From Prionace glauca (taxonomy: Eukaryota; Chordata; Chondrichthyes; Carcharhiniformes; Carcharhinidae): a stretch of DNA of 64,000 bases. The notes beneath the pieces are model-generated. The model saw nothing but the letters and a program-made list of their open reading frames with translations, ran no database searches and was not told the DNA's origin. The DNA is taken from the NCBI GenBank assembly GCA_037974335.1, contig CM075760.1, positions 8,181,432 through 8,245,431 of the forward strand, written 5' to 3'. A program made the translations under genes and the position numbers. This document shows, piece by piece, positions 29,335 to 39,399 of the stretch; positions within the stretch are counted from its first letter, which is position 1, and each line of letters opens with the position of its first letter.

Positions 29335-29878
29335 TTGGGCTCTCTCTCTCCTGTATTCCCTCCATCCTCACCTCCAACAACAAGTGTGAGGAGCTCATGG
29401 AGTTTCTTTGTCATGAAGATGGAGACATCTGATCAGCTGCCTCTGCTGTTTCCCTCCCTTCCCTCTCTCATCCGGGCGAAACCGTCTGTAAATTTCATCC
29501 TTTCCCGAGTCCTGAACCCACATTTCTTTACTTTCTCCCCTCATGTCCTCTCAGGATACATCTTGTCCATGAGCCCCACCTCCTGGTTCATTGGCTCTAT
29601 TCCCATTCAATCTCCCACTAAACTACTGCTATCCAATATCTTCAGACATTGTCAACATATCTCTCTCTTCAGGTTCTGAGTCTGTCCTTCAAATCTGTCA
29701 TCAACACTCCCTTCTCAACAAACAAACCCTTGACCCCACCATCCTTACCATCTACTCCCACATCTCCAGCCTCTCTTTCCAAATTCCCTGAACATGCTGT
29801 CACCTCCAAAATCCGTGCCCATCCTTCTCAGAACGCCTTGTCTGAATCCCTCCAATCCAGTTTCTGCCCTGCCACAGC
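29335..29878 (+). mobile_element. L2-like LINE RT fragment
   Basis: Broken frames give LDPTILT.Y..ISSLSF, then EHAVTSKIRAHPSQNALSES and Q.SF.PATAQK. This is the block NYRPIS.L.F..K..E.AV...L..HL..N.L....QS.FR..HSTETAL of L2-type RTs. Confidence 0.6.
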
Positions 29879-29884
29879 ACAGAA

Positions 29885-30325
29885 ACACAAGAGACAAACA
29901 GAATGTTACCCTGAGAGAAAAAGAGACCATCAGGGAGCTGAGGTCCAGTGTTGACATGATCATAAAACCAGAAGACAAGGACAGCAACACCATCATTATG
30001 GACAGACAACAATACTCGTTGGAGGCAGATAGACAATCAAACAATGTGTATAATGACACCAAGCTATCTAGGCCCATATACCAGAGACAGGAAGGATAAT
30101 TGGACACAGCCTGGAAAAGCTCAAAGATTCCAGACACATTAACTAAAAACAGATGGAATATCTGAGAGGACAACAGCCAAGGAAGTGCCAGCTGCTCCTG
30201 AAAATACACCAACACCCAAACACGGACAGTGCCTGGAAAAAAGGCGCCAGACAGACACATCCAATCAGACTGTGGGAGGGAATCCTACAGAATGTCTGAA
30301 AACATCAACTCACTCTCCCTGGTAG
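29885..30325 (+). mobile_element. Penelope-like element RT fragment
   Basis: NVTLREKETIRELRSSVDM, then IIKPEDKDSNTIIMDRQQY match the N-terminal RT region of Penelope-like elements (L..EKEA..ELR...DIVIKPADKG...VIMD..QY). QSDCGRESYRMSENIN at the end matches the VSDCGSE...AEYID block. It is broken and fossil. It anchors the PLE assignment of the hairpin repeats in the window. Confidence 0.75.
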
Positions 30326-31295
30326 TGGATAGATCAGAGTACTTTCTAGATGGTATGAAGTTCAATGCAATGGATGTCCAAAGAGACTTGGGGGTTCAGG
30401 TTGAGAAAATAATCAAGGTTAACGGATAGCTGGCCTTCACATTGAGAGGACTGGAGTATAACAACATAGAAGTTTTCCTGCAGCTACACAAAACACTGGA
30501 TTAGACCCCACTTGCAGTACTGTGAGCAGATCTGGGTACCACATATTATAGAATCCTACAGTGCGGAAAGAGGCTAGTCAATCGACTCTGCATCGATTAC
30601 AATCCCACCCAGGCCCTATTCCCATAACCCAATGCATTTATCCTAGTCAGTTCCCCCAACACTAAGGAGTAATTTAATGTGGCCAGTCCACCTAACCCTC
30701 ACATCTTTGGACTGTGGGAGGAAACCAGAGCACCCAAACGAAACCAATGTAGACACGGGAAGACATGGGCAAATTCCACAGTGACCCAAACCGGGAATCA
30801 AACCCGAAGCCCTGGCACTGTGAGTCACCAGTGCTAACCATTGTGCCACCATGCCAAGCCTATGAGGAGAGATTACACAAATTATACCTGTTTTCTTTAG
30901 AATTTAGAAGGGTAAGGGCTTATCTGATCAAAGTATTCATGATACAGACAGGAAAAGACAGGGTGGATGAAGATAAACTTTTTCCACTGGTTAGAGATTC
31001 TAGATCCAGGAGGCAGTCAATTAGGGTTAGACCTTTCGGGAGGGATTTTAGGAAGCACTTCTACTCAGAAAGGATGGTAGAGGTTTGGAAATCTCTTCTA
31101 CAAAAGGCAGTTGATACTAAATTAGTTGCCACCTTTAAATCTTGAGATAGATATATATTTTGTTCAGCAAAGATATTAAGGGATATGGGCCAAAGGCAGG
31201 TATATGGAGGTAGGCCACTGAACAGCCATGATCTCATTTAATGGGGCGGTTCAGGCTCGAGGGGCTGAATGGCCTACTCCTGTTCCTATGTTCGT
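30326..31295 (+). mobile_element. CR1 LINE 3' part, split by a SINE
   Basis: The parts 30,326-30,547 (MDVQRDLGVQVEKI...) and 30,858-31,295 (YEERLHKLYLFSLEFRRVRAYL...FRKHFYSERMVEVWKSL) make one element ending 'ggcctactcctgttcctatg'. Confidence 0.8.
30548..30857 (-). mobile_element. tRNA-derived SINE (HE1-like)
   Basis: 'atagaatcctacagtgcgg' to 'gctaaccattgtgccaccatg', with 'gggaatcaaaccc' (box B). Confidence 0.85.
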
Positions 31296-31469
31296 ACGTG
31301 GGGAGTTTCGACCCACACCGTGGTAAAAATGGAAGAATTTTTTAAAAAACTGTTAAACTTAAAGCCACATCAGATAAAAATGAAGTTGATTTCTCAGACA
31401 CTACAGTGATTAAACTAACACAAGGAAACAACAGGCAGCAGTTAGCATCGGGTTCGTCAAACCAACACA

Positions 31470-31527
31470 GACAGAGAGAGAGAGACAGACACACACATAC
31501 CAACACACACACATACTGACACACAAT
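31470..31527 (+). repeat. GA/CA microsatellite
   Basis: GAGAGA then ACACAC repeats. A second CA-rich block follows the CR1 at 32,519-32,590, so the LINE entered a microsatellite. Confidence 0.8.
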
Positions 31528-31539
31528 TGTTTGTAAAAT

Positions 31540-32518
31540 ATATAAATGATTCTGTTTGTAATATATCTAAATGGTTTGGAGCAAAATGTAACTGGTTTTA
31601 TTCGTAAGTTTGCGAACGACATAAAGGTCGATGAATTTGCGGATAGCAATGAGCACTATCAGAGGATACAGCAGGAAACAGATCGATCGGAGACTTGAGC
31701 AGAGAAATGGCAAATGAAATTTAATCCGGACAAATGTGAGGTAATGCATTTTGGAAGATTTAATCCGGATAGGAAACATACAGTAACTGGCAGAACCCTT
31801 AAGAGTATTGATAGGCAGAGGGATCTGGGTGTATAGGTACACAGGTCACTGAAATTGGCAACACAGGTGGAGAAGGTTGTCAAGATGGCATATGGCATGC
31901 ATGCCTTCACCGGCCAGTTTAAAAATTGGCAAGTCATGTTGCAGATTTATAGAACCTTAGTTAGGCCGCACTTGGATATAATGTTCAATTCTGGTCACCA
32001 CACCATCCAAGGATGTGGAGGCTTTGGAGAGGGTACAAAAAAGATTGACCAGGATGTTGCATGACATGGAGGGCATTAACTATGAGGAGAGGTTGGAGAA
32101 ACTTGGTTTCTTCTCACTTGGAACGATGGAGGTTGAGGGGGCGACCTGACAGAAGTCTACAAGCTTATGAGGGGCTTGGACAGAGTGGATAGTCAGGAAC
32201 TTTTTCCCAGTGTGGAAGAGTCAATTACCTGGGGACATTGGTTTAAGACATGAGGGGCAAGGTTTAAAGGAGATATACAAGGCAAGTTTTTTTAGACAGA
32301 GGATGGTGAGTGCCTGGAACTTGTTGCCGGGAGAGGTTGTGGAAGCAGATGTGATAGCGACTTTTAAGGGGTGTCTTGACAAATAAATGAATAAGGTGGG
32401 AATAGAGGGATATGGTCCCCAGAAGGGTATGGGGCTTTAGTTCAGTTGGACAGCACGGTCGGTGCAGGCTTGGAGGGCCGAAGGGCCTGTTCCTGTGCTG
32501 TAATTTTCTTTGCTTTGT
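31540..32518 (+). mobile_element. CR1 LINE 3' part
   Basis: Starts near RT motif C ('gtttgcgaacgacataaag', FANDIK in place of FADDTK). It passes LQIYRTLVRPHLD and ends 'gggccgaagggcctgttcctg'. There are several frame breaks. Confidence 0.75.
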
Positions 32519-32590
32519 TCACACACAAATACACTGACACATAATCTGATATTCACAAAGGCACACACGGACACACACACACACAGACAA
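32519..32590 (+). repeat. CA-rich microsatellite, right part
   Basis: ACACACAAATACACTGACACATAAT and more. ACTGACACATAAT resembles ACTGACACACAAT at 31,515. Confidence 0.7.
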
Positions 32591-32738
32591 ACAGTGAATC
32601 AATTTATTTAATAGTTGAAGCCAAAATTTGAATGCCACATCTGGGACTGAGAAAAACAGCTCTGAACAATGAAATTGTAGCACATGTAAACAGATGAAAC
32701 AAGAATCTGGCACTGAAAAAGACAAGATAAAACTGTAT

Positions 32739-33047
32739 AATAGAATCCCTACACTGAAGAAGGAGGCCATTCAGCCCATTGATCCTGCACTGACAACAAT
32801 CCCACCCAGGCCCTTTTCCCATAACCTCACATGCCAATCCTCCCTGATTAAAAGGGGCAATTTATCATGGCCAATCAACCTAACCCATGCATCTTTGGAC
32901 TGTGGGAGGAAACTGGAGCACCCGAAGGAAATCCACGTAAACACAGGAAGAAAGTGCAAACTCCACACTGTTACCCAAGGCCGGAAATGAACCCGGGTCC
33001 TTGGCGCTGAGAGGCAGCAGTACTAACCACTGTGCCACCGCGGCCGT
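32739..33047 (-). mobile_element. tRNA-derived SINE (HE1-like)
   Basis: 'atagaatccctacactgaag' to 'actaaccactgtgccaccg'. Confidence 0.85.
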
Positions 33048-33619
33048 ACTGAAACCTTTTTCCCATTTTTACTCCTGGTTCCACCATCCTTGGAACTCCA
33101 CACATAAATACAGCAGGATCCCAATTTCTGTCTGCATTCTCAGCACCAAAACCAAGTTCCCAACCTCCATCCTGAATCCTAACCCTAACACCTCACCCTA
33201 ACTAATACCTGACCCTAATCCTAATGCTGGACCTGCTCCCAAACAGTACATTGAATTTATTGTTAGTTAAAAAGGAAATCTTGACAAACACCATGTGTAC
33301 ACCTTTGGTGAATTACAATTTCTCCATCTTCCCTCTCCTTACCTTTCAGCTCCTGTGCAGCATATATTTTAATCTGTTAACAGTAAATACCAGTTGTTGT
33401 CACTGCCTTACATCAGAAAACTCAGGAATGTCACATAAACACTTGGAAACTTCAGATCAAAGACATTTTCAGACTGGAAGCGTCACTTACAGTCAGGAAC
33501 AGTTTTACACCAATTTCTGATTTGACTGCATGTTTTGATTGAAATTCCCAACGAATCTTCATAAAATTTCTAGAAATTTATTGAATATTAACAGAAAAGT
33601 CTTGCTCTCTTGTGAAGAA
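33048..33619. other. No gene; degenerate telomere-like patch at 33,172-33,232
   Basis: CCTAACCCTAACACCTCACC and following CCCTAA-like units are the only structure recognised. The rest is AT-rich. Confidence 0.5.
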
Positions 33620-33755
33620 CAGTACAAAGTCTCACAACACCAGGTCAAAGTCCAACAGGTTTATTTGGAATCACGAGCTTTCGGAGTGATGCTCCTTCAT
33701 CAGGTGTGAGACTTCTTACTGTGTCCACTCCAGTCCAACTCCAGCATCTCCACAT
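33620..33755 (+). mobile_element. Short PLE hairpin
   Basis: 'cacaacaccaggtcaaagtcc' and the hairpin core, then a tail 'cagtccaactccagcatctcc'. Near-perfect 11-bp duplications (CTTGTGAAGAA at 33,609; CTTATGAAGAA at 33,756) flank it. Confidence 0.75.
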
Positions 33756-34035
33756 CTTATGAAGAAAGCTTCCACACAGTTTACCGGGTGACAAACACAG
33801 GATAGGTCTGTTCTCTCTACCCAGGACATGTCTCTGTCACAGATCCTGAAACAAGACATTTCTAAACTGGATAAGGTTGGATCTGATGACCCAGATGTTA
33901 ACTAACTCTCTGAGTGAAAGTTAAACGGGCTCGAGGGGGAAAATCACTCTGGACAGGAAAGAGTTTTTCAAAGTGATCTGTGCTGGATTCAGACTGACAC
34001 CAAATTGACTGGATCTAGAGGAATGAGATCTGGAG

Positions 34036-34240
34036 ACCGTCACCTCCAGCTGCAGAGATCAACTTCAACCGTCCGAGTGTCTGATCGGAGACCAGTAAAC
34101 CATTCTGAGGAGACTGTCACCTCCAAACACAGTTCAGCTTCCCCCCAATTTGGGATCAGTAAACCATTCCAAGGAGACTGCCACTTCCAGATACGGAGCT
34201 CAGCTTTCCCCGATCCAGAAAACCATTCTCACTTGTTATG
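34036..34240 (+). repeat. Imperfect tandem repeat, about 60-70 bp period
   Basis: GTAAACCATTCTGAGGAGAC, then GTAAACCATTCCAAGGAGAC and a third AAAACCATTCTCAC form three to four diverged units. Confidence 0.65.
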
Positions 34241-34514
34241 GGTCATCTGCCTTTTCTGCCTATTTAACTGATATACCATATCTAAACTGTTGCTTCTGAA
34301 TAAAATGATTTAAAATCTCCAATGACACTGACCGTCTTTTTAGGGAATCTCTGACTCCCAGAAATAAAATCTTACAGTTTCTAACATTCACCGTTGTTCT
34401 TCCTGACTCTAAACACAGTTGTAAAGAAGCTTCTGTTCTGCATCCAGGGCTACTGAACCATGGAAGAGAGTGGCTGGGGCAGATTTCTTACACACCTCAG
34501 ATTAACCCACACGT

Positions 34515-35495
34515 TCAGTCCTCAATGGGATTAACAGCAGCAAAAACAGCTGAATCCAACTCCTGCAGACACTCGTGAAGTTGCTGGTGTCTCAGCATTT
34601 GCTGTAAGTCAGTGAATCTATTCCCACATTCAGAACAGATGACCGGTCTCTCCCTGGTGTGAACTTGCTGGGGTATCATTAGATTATTGCTGTTTTTAAT
34701 GTTCTGCTCGTAATCAAAACATTCATAATGTTTTATATTATAGTGAATTTGCTGATGTTTCAGCAGATTGTATGACTGAGTGAATCCCTTCCCACACACA
34801 GAGCAAGTGAATGGTCTCTCCCCAGTGTGAACTCGTTGGTGCATCATGAGACCATTGCTGCTTTTAAAGCTCTGCTCACAGTCAAAACATTTAAAAGGTT
34901 TTATATCGGAATGAATTTGCTGGTGTTTCAGCAGGTGGTAAGATTGAATGAAGTTCTTCCCACACACAGAGCAGGTGTATGGTCTCTCTCCAGTGTGAAT
35001 TCGCTGGTGTACAGTGAGTTCAGATGATCGCCTGAAGCCAGTCCCACAGTGAGAGCATCTGAATGGTCTCTCGTCAGTGTGAACACGTTGATGACACGTC
35101 ACTTCACCAGAGGTTTTAAAGCACTTCCCACAGTCTGGACATTTAAAGGGTCTCTTGTCAGTGTGAACTCGCTGGTGTTTCTGCAGGTTGGATGTAGCAG
35201 TGAATCCCTTCCCACACAAGGGGCAGGTGAATGGCTTCTCCTCACTGTGAATGTGTTGGTGCCTCGGCAGATACTTTTTGCTTTTAAATGTTTTCTCACA
35301 GTCAGAACATTTGAAAGGTGTCTGATCAGTGTGAACGTACTGTTGTGTCAGCAGGCTGGATGACTGAGTGAATCCCTTCCCACAGGTGGAGCAGGTGAAC
35401 GGCCTCTCCCCAGTGTGAGCGCGTTGATGCATTTCCAGTTCAGAAGGGTAACTGTATCCTTTCCCACAATCCCCACATTTCCATGGTTTCTCCAT
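34515..35495 (-). CDS. G5: C2H2 zinc-finger protein, about 11 fingers
   Basis: A 326-residue protein starts MEKPWKCGDCGKGYSYP. Eleven modules are seen; finger 2 has lost a His (LLTQQYVH) and finger 10 has lost Cys and His ligands (CFDYEQNI...MIPQQVH). Mixed finger types (CEKTFK, CGKCFK, CGTGFRR, CGKGFT) match those in G2 and G4. The tail LDSAVFAAVNPIED matches the G2 tail. The frame is open upstream to 35,531 through a decayed finger end ([11 protein letters not shown]) but with no ATG there. The 5' UTR is cut at about 35,790 by a repeat. The next DNA upstream is the 3' end of G6, so no own promoter is visible. Confidence 0.88.
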   Translation of the reverse strand: MEKPWKCGDCGKGYSYPSELEMHQRAHTGERPFTCSTCGKGFTQSSSLLTQQYVHTDQTPFKCSDCEKTFKSKKYLPRHQHIHSEEKPFTCPLCGKGFTATSNLQKHQRVHTDKRPFKCPDCGKCFKTSGEVTCHQRVHTDERPFRCSHCGTGFRRSSELTVHQRIHTGERPYTCSVCGKNFIQSYHLLKHQQIHSDIKPFKCFDCEQSFKSSNGLMMHQRVHTGERPFTCSVCGKGFTQSYNLLKHQQIHYNIKHYECFDYEQNIKNSNNLMIPQQVHTRERPVICSECGNRFTDLQQMLRHQQLHECLQELDSAVFAAVNPIED

Positions 35496-35790
35496 GGTGC
35501 CGGTGTCCTTGTGTCTCTCCAGGTTGGACAATCAGTTGAAGACTTGTCCACACACAGAACCTGTGTACAGTTTCTCCCCACTGTGAATGGTATGTTTTTT
35601 CTTCAGGCTTTGTAACTGGTTATAGCTCTTTCACAGTCACTTCACTGGAACACTGTCACTCAGGTGTGTGTGTGTGGATATGTCTCGATGCTTTTCCAGT
35701 CACACTGATGTTTAAAATCTTTTCCCACAGACAGAACAGACAAATATTTTTCTTTTCACATTCAAAGGCTGATGATATTCAGGTTTGAAA
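35496..35790 (-). pseudogene. G5 5' UTR with decayed fingers, truncated
   Basis: It holds the 'gtgtggacaagtcttcaactg' block and other finger remnants. The acceptor is lost where the repeat starts. Confidence 0.55.
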
Positions 35791-35791
35791 G

Positions 35792-35985
35792 AGTGGAGAT
35801 GGTGAGCTACTTTCTTGAACTGCTGCAGTCCCTGGGGTGTAGGTGCACCAACAGTGCTATTTGGGATGAAATTCTAGGATTTTGAGCCAGCGACGGTGAA
35901 GGCTGCTCAAAAATATTTTCAAGTCGGGATGGTGAAGATTGGAGGTGAACTTCCAGGAAATGCTGTTCTTGAATCAAGGGAAAAT
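35792..35985 (+). repeat. Shark repeat ('cttgaactgctgcagtccc')
   Basis: 'gatggtgagctactttcttg' through 'gattttgagccagcgacggtg' and 'cttccaggaaatgctgttc', a family also found at 16.49 kb. Confidence 0.65.
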
Positions 35986-36169
35986 ATCATAGATGGTGCT
36001 TTCAAAAAGAGACTTTACAGCTCCGAAAATCTGTGACATAACCAAGATATTTAAGAGCCAGCCAGTTATAGAGTTTGTTAATATCAGCAGGAGCAAGCTA
36101 AATATTATCAGGTTATCAGTATTAAAATGTGATTAACAGCAGCAAAAATAACAGAATCCAACAATGCAG

Positions 36170-36844
36170 TTACTTATGAATTTGCTGGTGTGTCAGCAGG
36201 TTGGATGGCTGAGTGAATCCTTTCCCACACACAGAGCAGGTGAATGGCCTCTCGCCAGTGTGAGTGTGTTGGTGTATCACTAGGTTAAAGGACGTTGTGA
36301 ATCCCTTCCCACACACAGAGCAGGTGAATGGCCTCTCCCCTGTGTGAGTTCGCTGGTGTATCAGCAGGTTGGATGGGTGAGTGTATTCCTTCCCACACAC
36401 AGAGCAGGTGAACGGTTTCTTCCCCGAATGAACTCTCTGGTGGGCAATGAGATTGGGTGAAGACCTGAACCTCTTTCCACAACTGGTGCAGCTGAATGGC
36501 CTCTCTTCACTGTGGGTTTGCTGGTGTTCCAGCAGATGGGAGGATCGAGTGAATCCCTTCCCACACTCGGAGCAGCTGAATGGTCTCTCCCCGGTGTGAA
36601 CTCGCTGGTGTGCAGTGAGGTTGGATGAAGACCTGAACCTCTTTCCACAGGAAGTGCAGCTGAATGGCTTCTCCTCAGTGTGAGTTTGTTGGTGTGACTG
36701 AAAACAGGACAACTGAGCAAATCCCTTCCCACACACAAAGCAGGTGAATGGTTTCTCCCCAGTGTGAATGCGTCGATGGTTTTCTAACAGGGATGGATAC
36801 TTGAATCCTTTACCACATTCCTCACATTTCCATGGTTTCCCCAC
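36170..36844 (-). CDS. G6: C2H2 zinc-finger protein, 8 fingers, start codon changed
   Basis: An open frame encodes eight complete fingers beginning [16 protein letters not shown]. Two fingers of type [13 protein letters not shown] alternate with CGKGF types. Where the paralogs have ATGGAG this copy has GTGGGG. An ATG at 36,844-36,846 is in a different frame, and no in-frame ATG occurs before several fingers have passed. So translation is doubtful unless a GTG is used. The frame continues 5' through [12 protein letters not shown] to a TGA. All ligands are intact, so the loss may be recent. The acceptor is at 37,157-37,158 and the promoter at 38.1-38.8 kb. Confidence 0.82.
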   Translation of the reverse strand: MGKPWKCEECGKGFKYPSLLENHRRIHTGEKPFTCFVCGKGFAQLSCFQSHQQTHTEEKPFSCTSCGKRFRSSSNLTAHQRVHTGERPFSCSECGKGFTRSSHLLEHQQTHSEERPFSCTSCGKRFRSSPNLIAHQRVHSGKKPFTCSVCGKEYTHPSNLLIHQRTHTGERPFTCSVCGKGFTTSFNLVIHQHTHTGERPFTCSVCGKGFTQPSNLLTHQQIHK

Positions 36845-37156
36845 ATTGTCGGTATCCTTGTGTCTCTCCAGGTTGGATGATCAGTTGAAGCTTCGTCCAC
36901 ATACAGAACATGTACAGTATCTCCTCGTTGTGAATGGTGTGATGTTTTTCCAGGCTGTGTAACAGGTTAAAACTCTTTTCATTGTCAGTTCACTGGAACA
37001 CTCAATTGGATGTGTGTGTCTCAGTGCTTTTCCAGTCACACTGATATTTAAAATCTTTTCCCACAGACAGAACAGAGAAACATTTCTCCTTCCACATTCA
37101 GACCCCAATGAACTGAATGACTGGTTGCAGTCTGTAAATCGTCCATTTCCAATATC
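36845..37156 (-). pseudogene. G6 5' UTR with three decayed N-terminal fingers
   Basis: In frame segments read ECGRRNVSLFCLWEKI, TGKALRHTH, then CTCSVCGRSFN, a stop, and [10 protein letters not shown]. These are broken C2H2 modules and show that the ancestral protein had about three more fingers. Confidence 0.7.
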
Positions 37157-37227
37157 CTGTAAAACAGTTTAGAAACGTCATCACTGTCAGTCCAGGATAG
37201 AAATTGTAAACAGACAATTCTTGTTTA

Positions 37228-38043
37228 AGAACATAAGAACATAAGAAATAGGAGCAGGAGTAGGCCATCTGGCCCTTCGAGCCTGCCCCGCCATTCAATA
37301 AGATCATGGCTGATCTGTCGTGACTCAGCTCCACCTTCCTGCCCTCTCCCCATAACCCTTAATCCCTTCTCTTATCAAAAACCCATCAACCCGTTTCTTA
37401 AAAATATTTAGCGAGGTAGCCTCCACCACTTCAACGGGCAGAGAATTCCAGAGATTCACCACCCTTTGAGTGAAGAAGTTCCTCCTCAACTCTGTTCTAA
37501 ACCGCCCCCCCTTTATCTTGAGGCTGTGCCCCCTAGTCCTACTGTCTTTTTTGAGCGGGAAGAGTCTCTCCACCTCTATCCTATCCATCCCATTCATCAT
37601 CTTATACGTCTCAATGAGATCTCCCCTCATTCTTCTAAACTCTAACGAGTACAAGCCTAGTTTATTCAGCCTCTCCTCATAGCTCAATCCCCTCAACTCC
37701 GGTATCAGCCGAGTAAACCTCCTCTGCACTCCCTCCAGGGCCAAAATATCCTTGCGCAGGTGCGGCGCCCAAAACTGCACACAGTACTCCAGCTGCAGCC
37801 TCACCAATGCCCTATACAGCTGTAGCAAGACCTCCCTACTTTTATATTCAATCCCCCTCGCTATGAAGGCCAGCATCCCATTCGCCTTCCTGACCACCTG
37901 CTGCACCTGCAAGCTGGGTTTTTGCGACTCATGCACAAGGACCCCGAGGTCCCTCTGCACCGTCGCCTGCTGCAGTTTTTCGCCCCGTAAGTAATAGTCC
38001 TTCCTACCATTCCTCCTACCAAAGTGGACCACCTCATATTTTC
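37228..38043 (-). mobile_element. CR1-A LINE 3' part in the G6 intron
   Basis: Near-identical to the CR1-A copies, with an open frame from KYEVVHFGRRNGRKDYY to the C-terminus and the 3' end at AAGAACATAAGAAATAGG. Confidence 0.88.
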
Positions 38044-38097
38044 CTCTCTTGTTCCCCAATATCTTTAAGTTCCTGTCCCACACAGTCTCCACCCCCC

Positions 38098-38820
38098 GGG
38101 GCTGAAATCCAAACCCTATATCTTCATTTCTTTCCTCCACTCCCAATTTCCTCTCTCTCTCTCCTCTGTCTGGGTTCAGTTTGACAACACCAGGTTTAAC
38201 TCACTTGTGAGTTTACTATCAAATAAATCGGTTGGACTTAAACCTGGTGTTGTCAGACTTTTTACTGTGTTTACGCCAGTCCAACGCCAGCATACCCACA
38301 TCATGGGTTCAGTTCTCCAGCGCCTGTCTGCAGACTGACAATAAAACCAATGGGTCTTATTGGGGATGTTGGGGCCTCCAGCGGGTATTTGTGAATCCTC
38401 CCCGCCCACCTCCCAGGGTTTCCTTCCTTCCCAGAGATCAGAGTCCTCACTGATTTGAGGCCAAAGTGTATCCTCTTATTTATTGTCCCCTCCCCCATCC
38501 TCTGATGTGAACCATCCTCCAGTGACTGAGCCAGGATGGGGCCGTTAACCTGGGCCTGTTCCCGGGAGGGAGGGAGAAGCCCCGAAGCTGCAAACCAGGG
38601 AGCTGACAATGATTCTGAAGGGTTTGCGGATCCACAAAGTGTTTCCAGACCCTCCCAGCCACCGCCTAACACTGACTCCGCTTCTCCGGGACAAACAAGC
38701 GCCAAGGACAGCAGTGACACTGCGCATGCTCTACATCACAATGCCCAGGGACTGATTGACGGCAGCTCCTGGCCAATAGGAAGAGGGGGCGTGAATCGGA
38801 GTGAACGAGGTGGAAGAACC
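38098..38820 (-). promoter_or_regulatory. G6 promoter arm (copy of the 5.5-6.0 kb arm)
   Basis: Nearly the same sequence as 5,510-6,040, including 'tttgcggatccacaaagtg', GCGCATGC and CCAATAGG. A small PLE interrupts it. It points toward G6. Confidence 0.7.
38182..38303 (+). mobile_element. Short PLE hairpin in the G6 promoter arm
   Basis: 'tgacaacaccaggtttaac' and its inverse flank a minimal loop, then 'cagtccaacgccagcatacc'. Exact 11-bp duplications TGGGTTCAGTT at 38,171-38,181 and 38,304-38,314 bracket it. Confidence 0.85.
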
Positions 38821-38825
38821 TGAAG

Positions 38826-39200
38826 CATGCGCAGTGCGGGTAATAACGGAAGACGGATGGTTTTAACTTGGAAGCGAGATCAATACGAGGTAGAGGACGG
38901 TATGTGGGGAACGTTAAACATTGCGGGTGGGTGGAGAGGCTTCGTAAACATGTTGTTCAAACCCAAACCCCGGAAAACAACTTTCCGGTTCTCCCCGTTT
39001 GTACCAAATGGAGCCGCAGGTTGTAGTGTTGGACCCGGGCTGACTGCCGCCATTGAGGCTGAATGTGGGAGGCCGGCAGGGATTGTGAATGGAGAGTAAA
39101 GCTCTGACGTCACAATGGAATGGGTGAATGAGTGTGACGGCACAACAGAACGGGTGAATGTGTGACGTCACAATGGAATGGGTGAGAGTTCCAGATGAGG
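38826..39200 (+). promoter_or_regulatory. CpG promoter of G7 type with CRE repeats
   Basis: GGCTTCGTAAACATG, CTGCCGCCATTGAGG and GCATGCGCAG match the 20 and 22 kb promoters. Three units of about 29 bp at 39,105-39,190 carry TGACGTCA, TGACGGCA and TGACGTCA. Confidence 0.6.
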
Positions 39201-39236
39201 TGAGACTGGGCTGGGGTCGGGCGATGGCACTGACAT

Positions 39237-39393
39237 GTGGCCCGGTGGCACAGTGGTTAGCATAGCTGCCTAACAGTGCCTGGGACCCGGGTTCAATTCC
39301 AGCCTTGGGTCGCTGCCTGTGCAGAGTTTCTACATTCTCCCCGTGTCTGTGTGGATTTCCTCCGGGTGTTCCGGTTTCCTTCCACAGTCCAGA
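39237..39393 (+). mobile_element. tRNA-derived SINE (HE1-like), partial
   Basis: Box A TGGCACAGTGGTTAGCAT and box B GGGTTCAATTCC, then 'ctacattctccccgtgtc'. Confidence 0.85.
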
Positions 39394-39399
39394 CAGTGG

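Noticed and set aside
29335-30325. Retroviral or LTR pol
   Set aside because: The motifs fit L2-like and Penelope RTs. No LTR, protease, integrase or gag is seen in the window.
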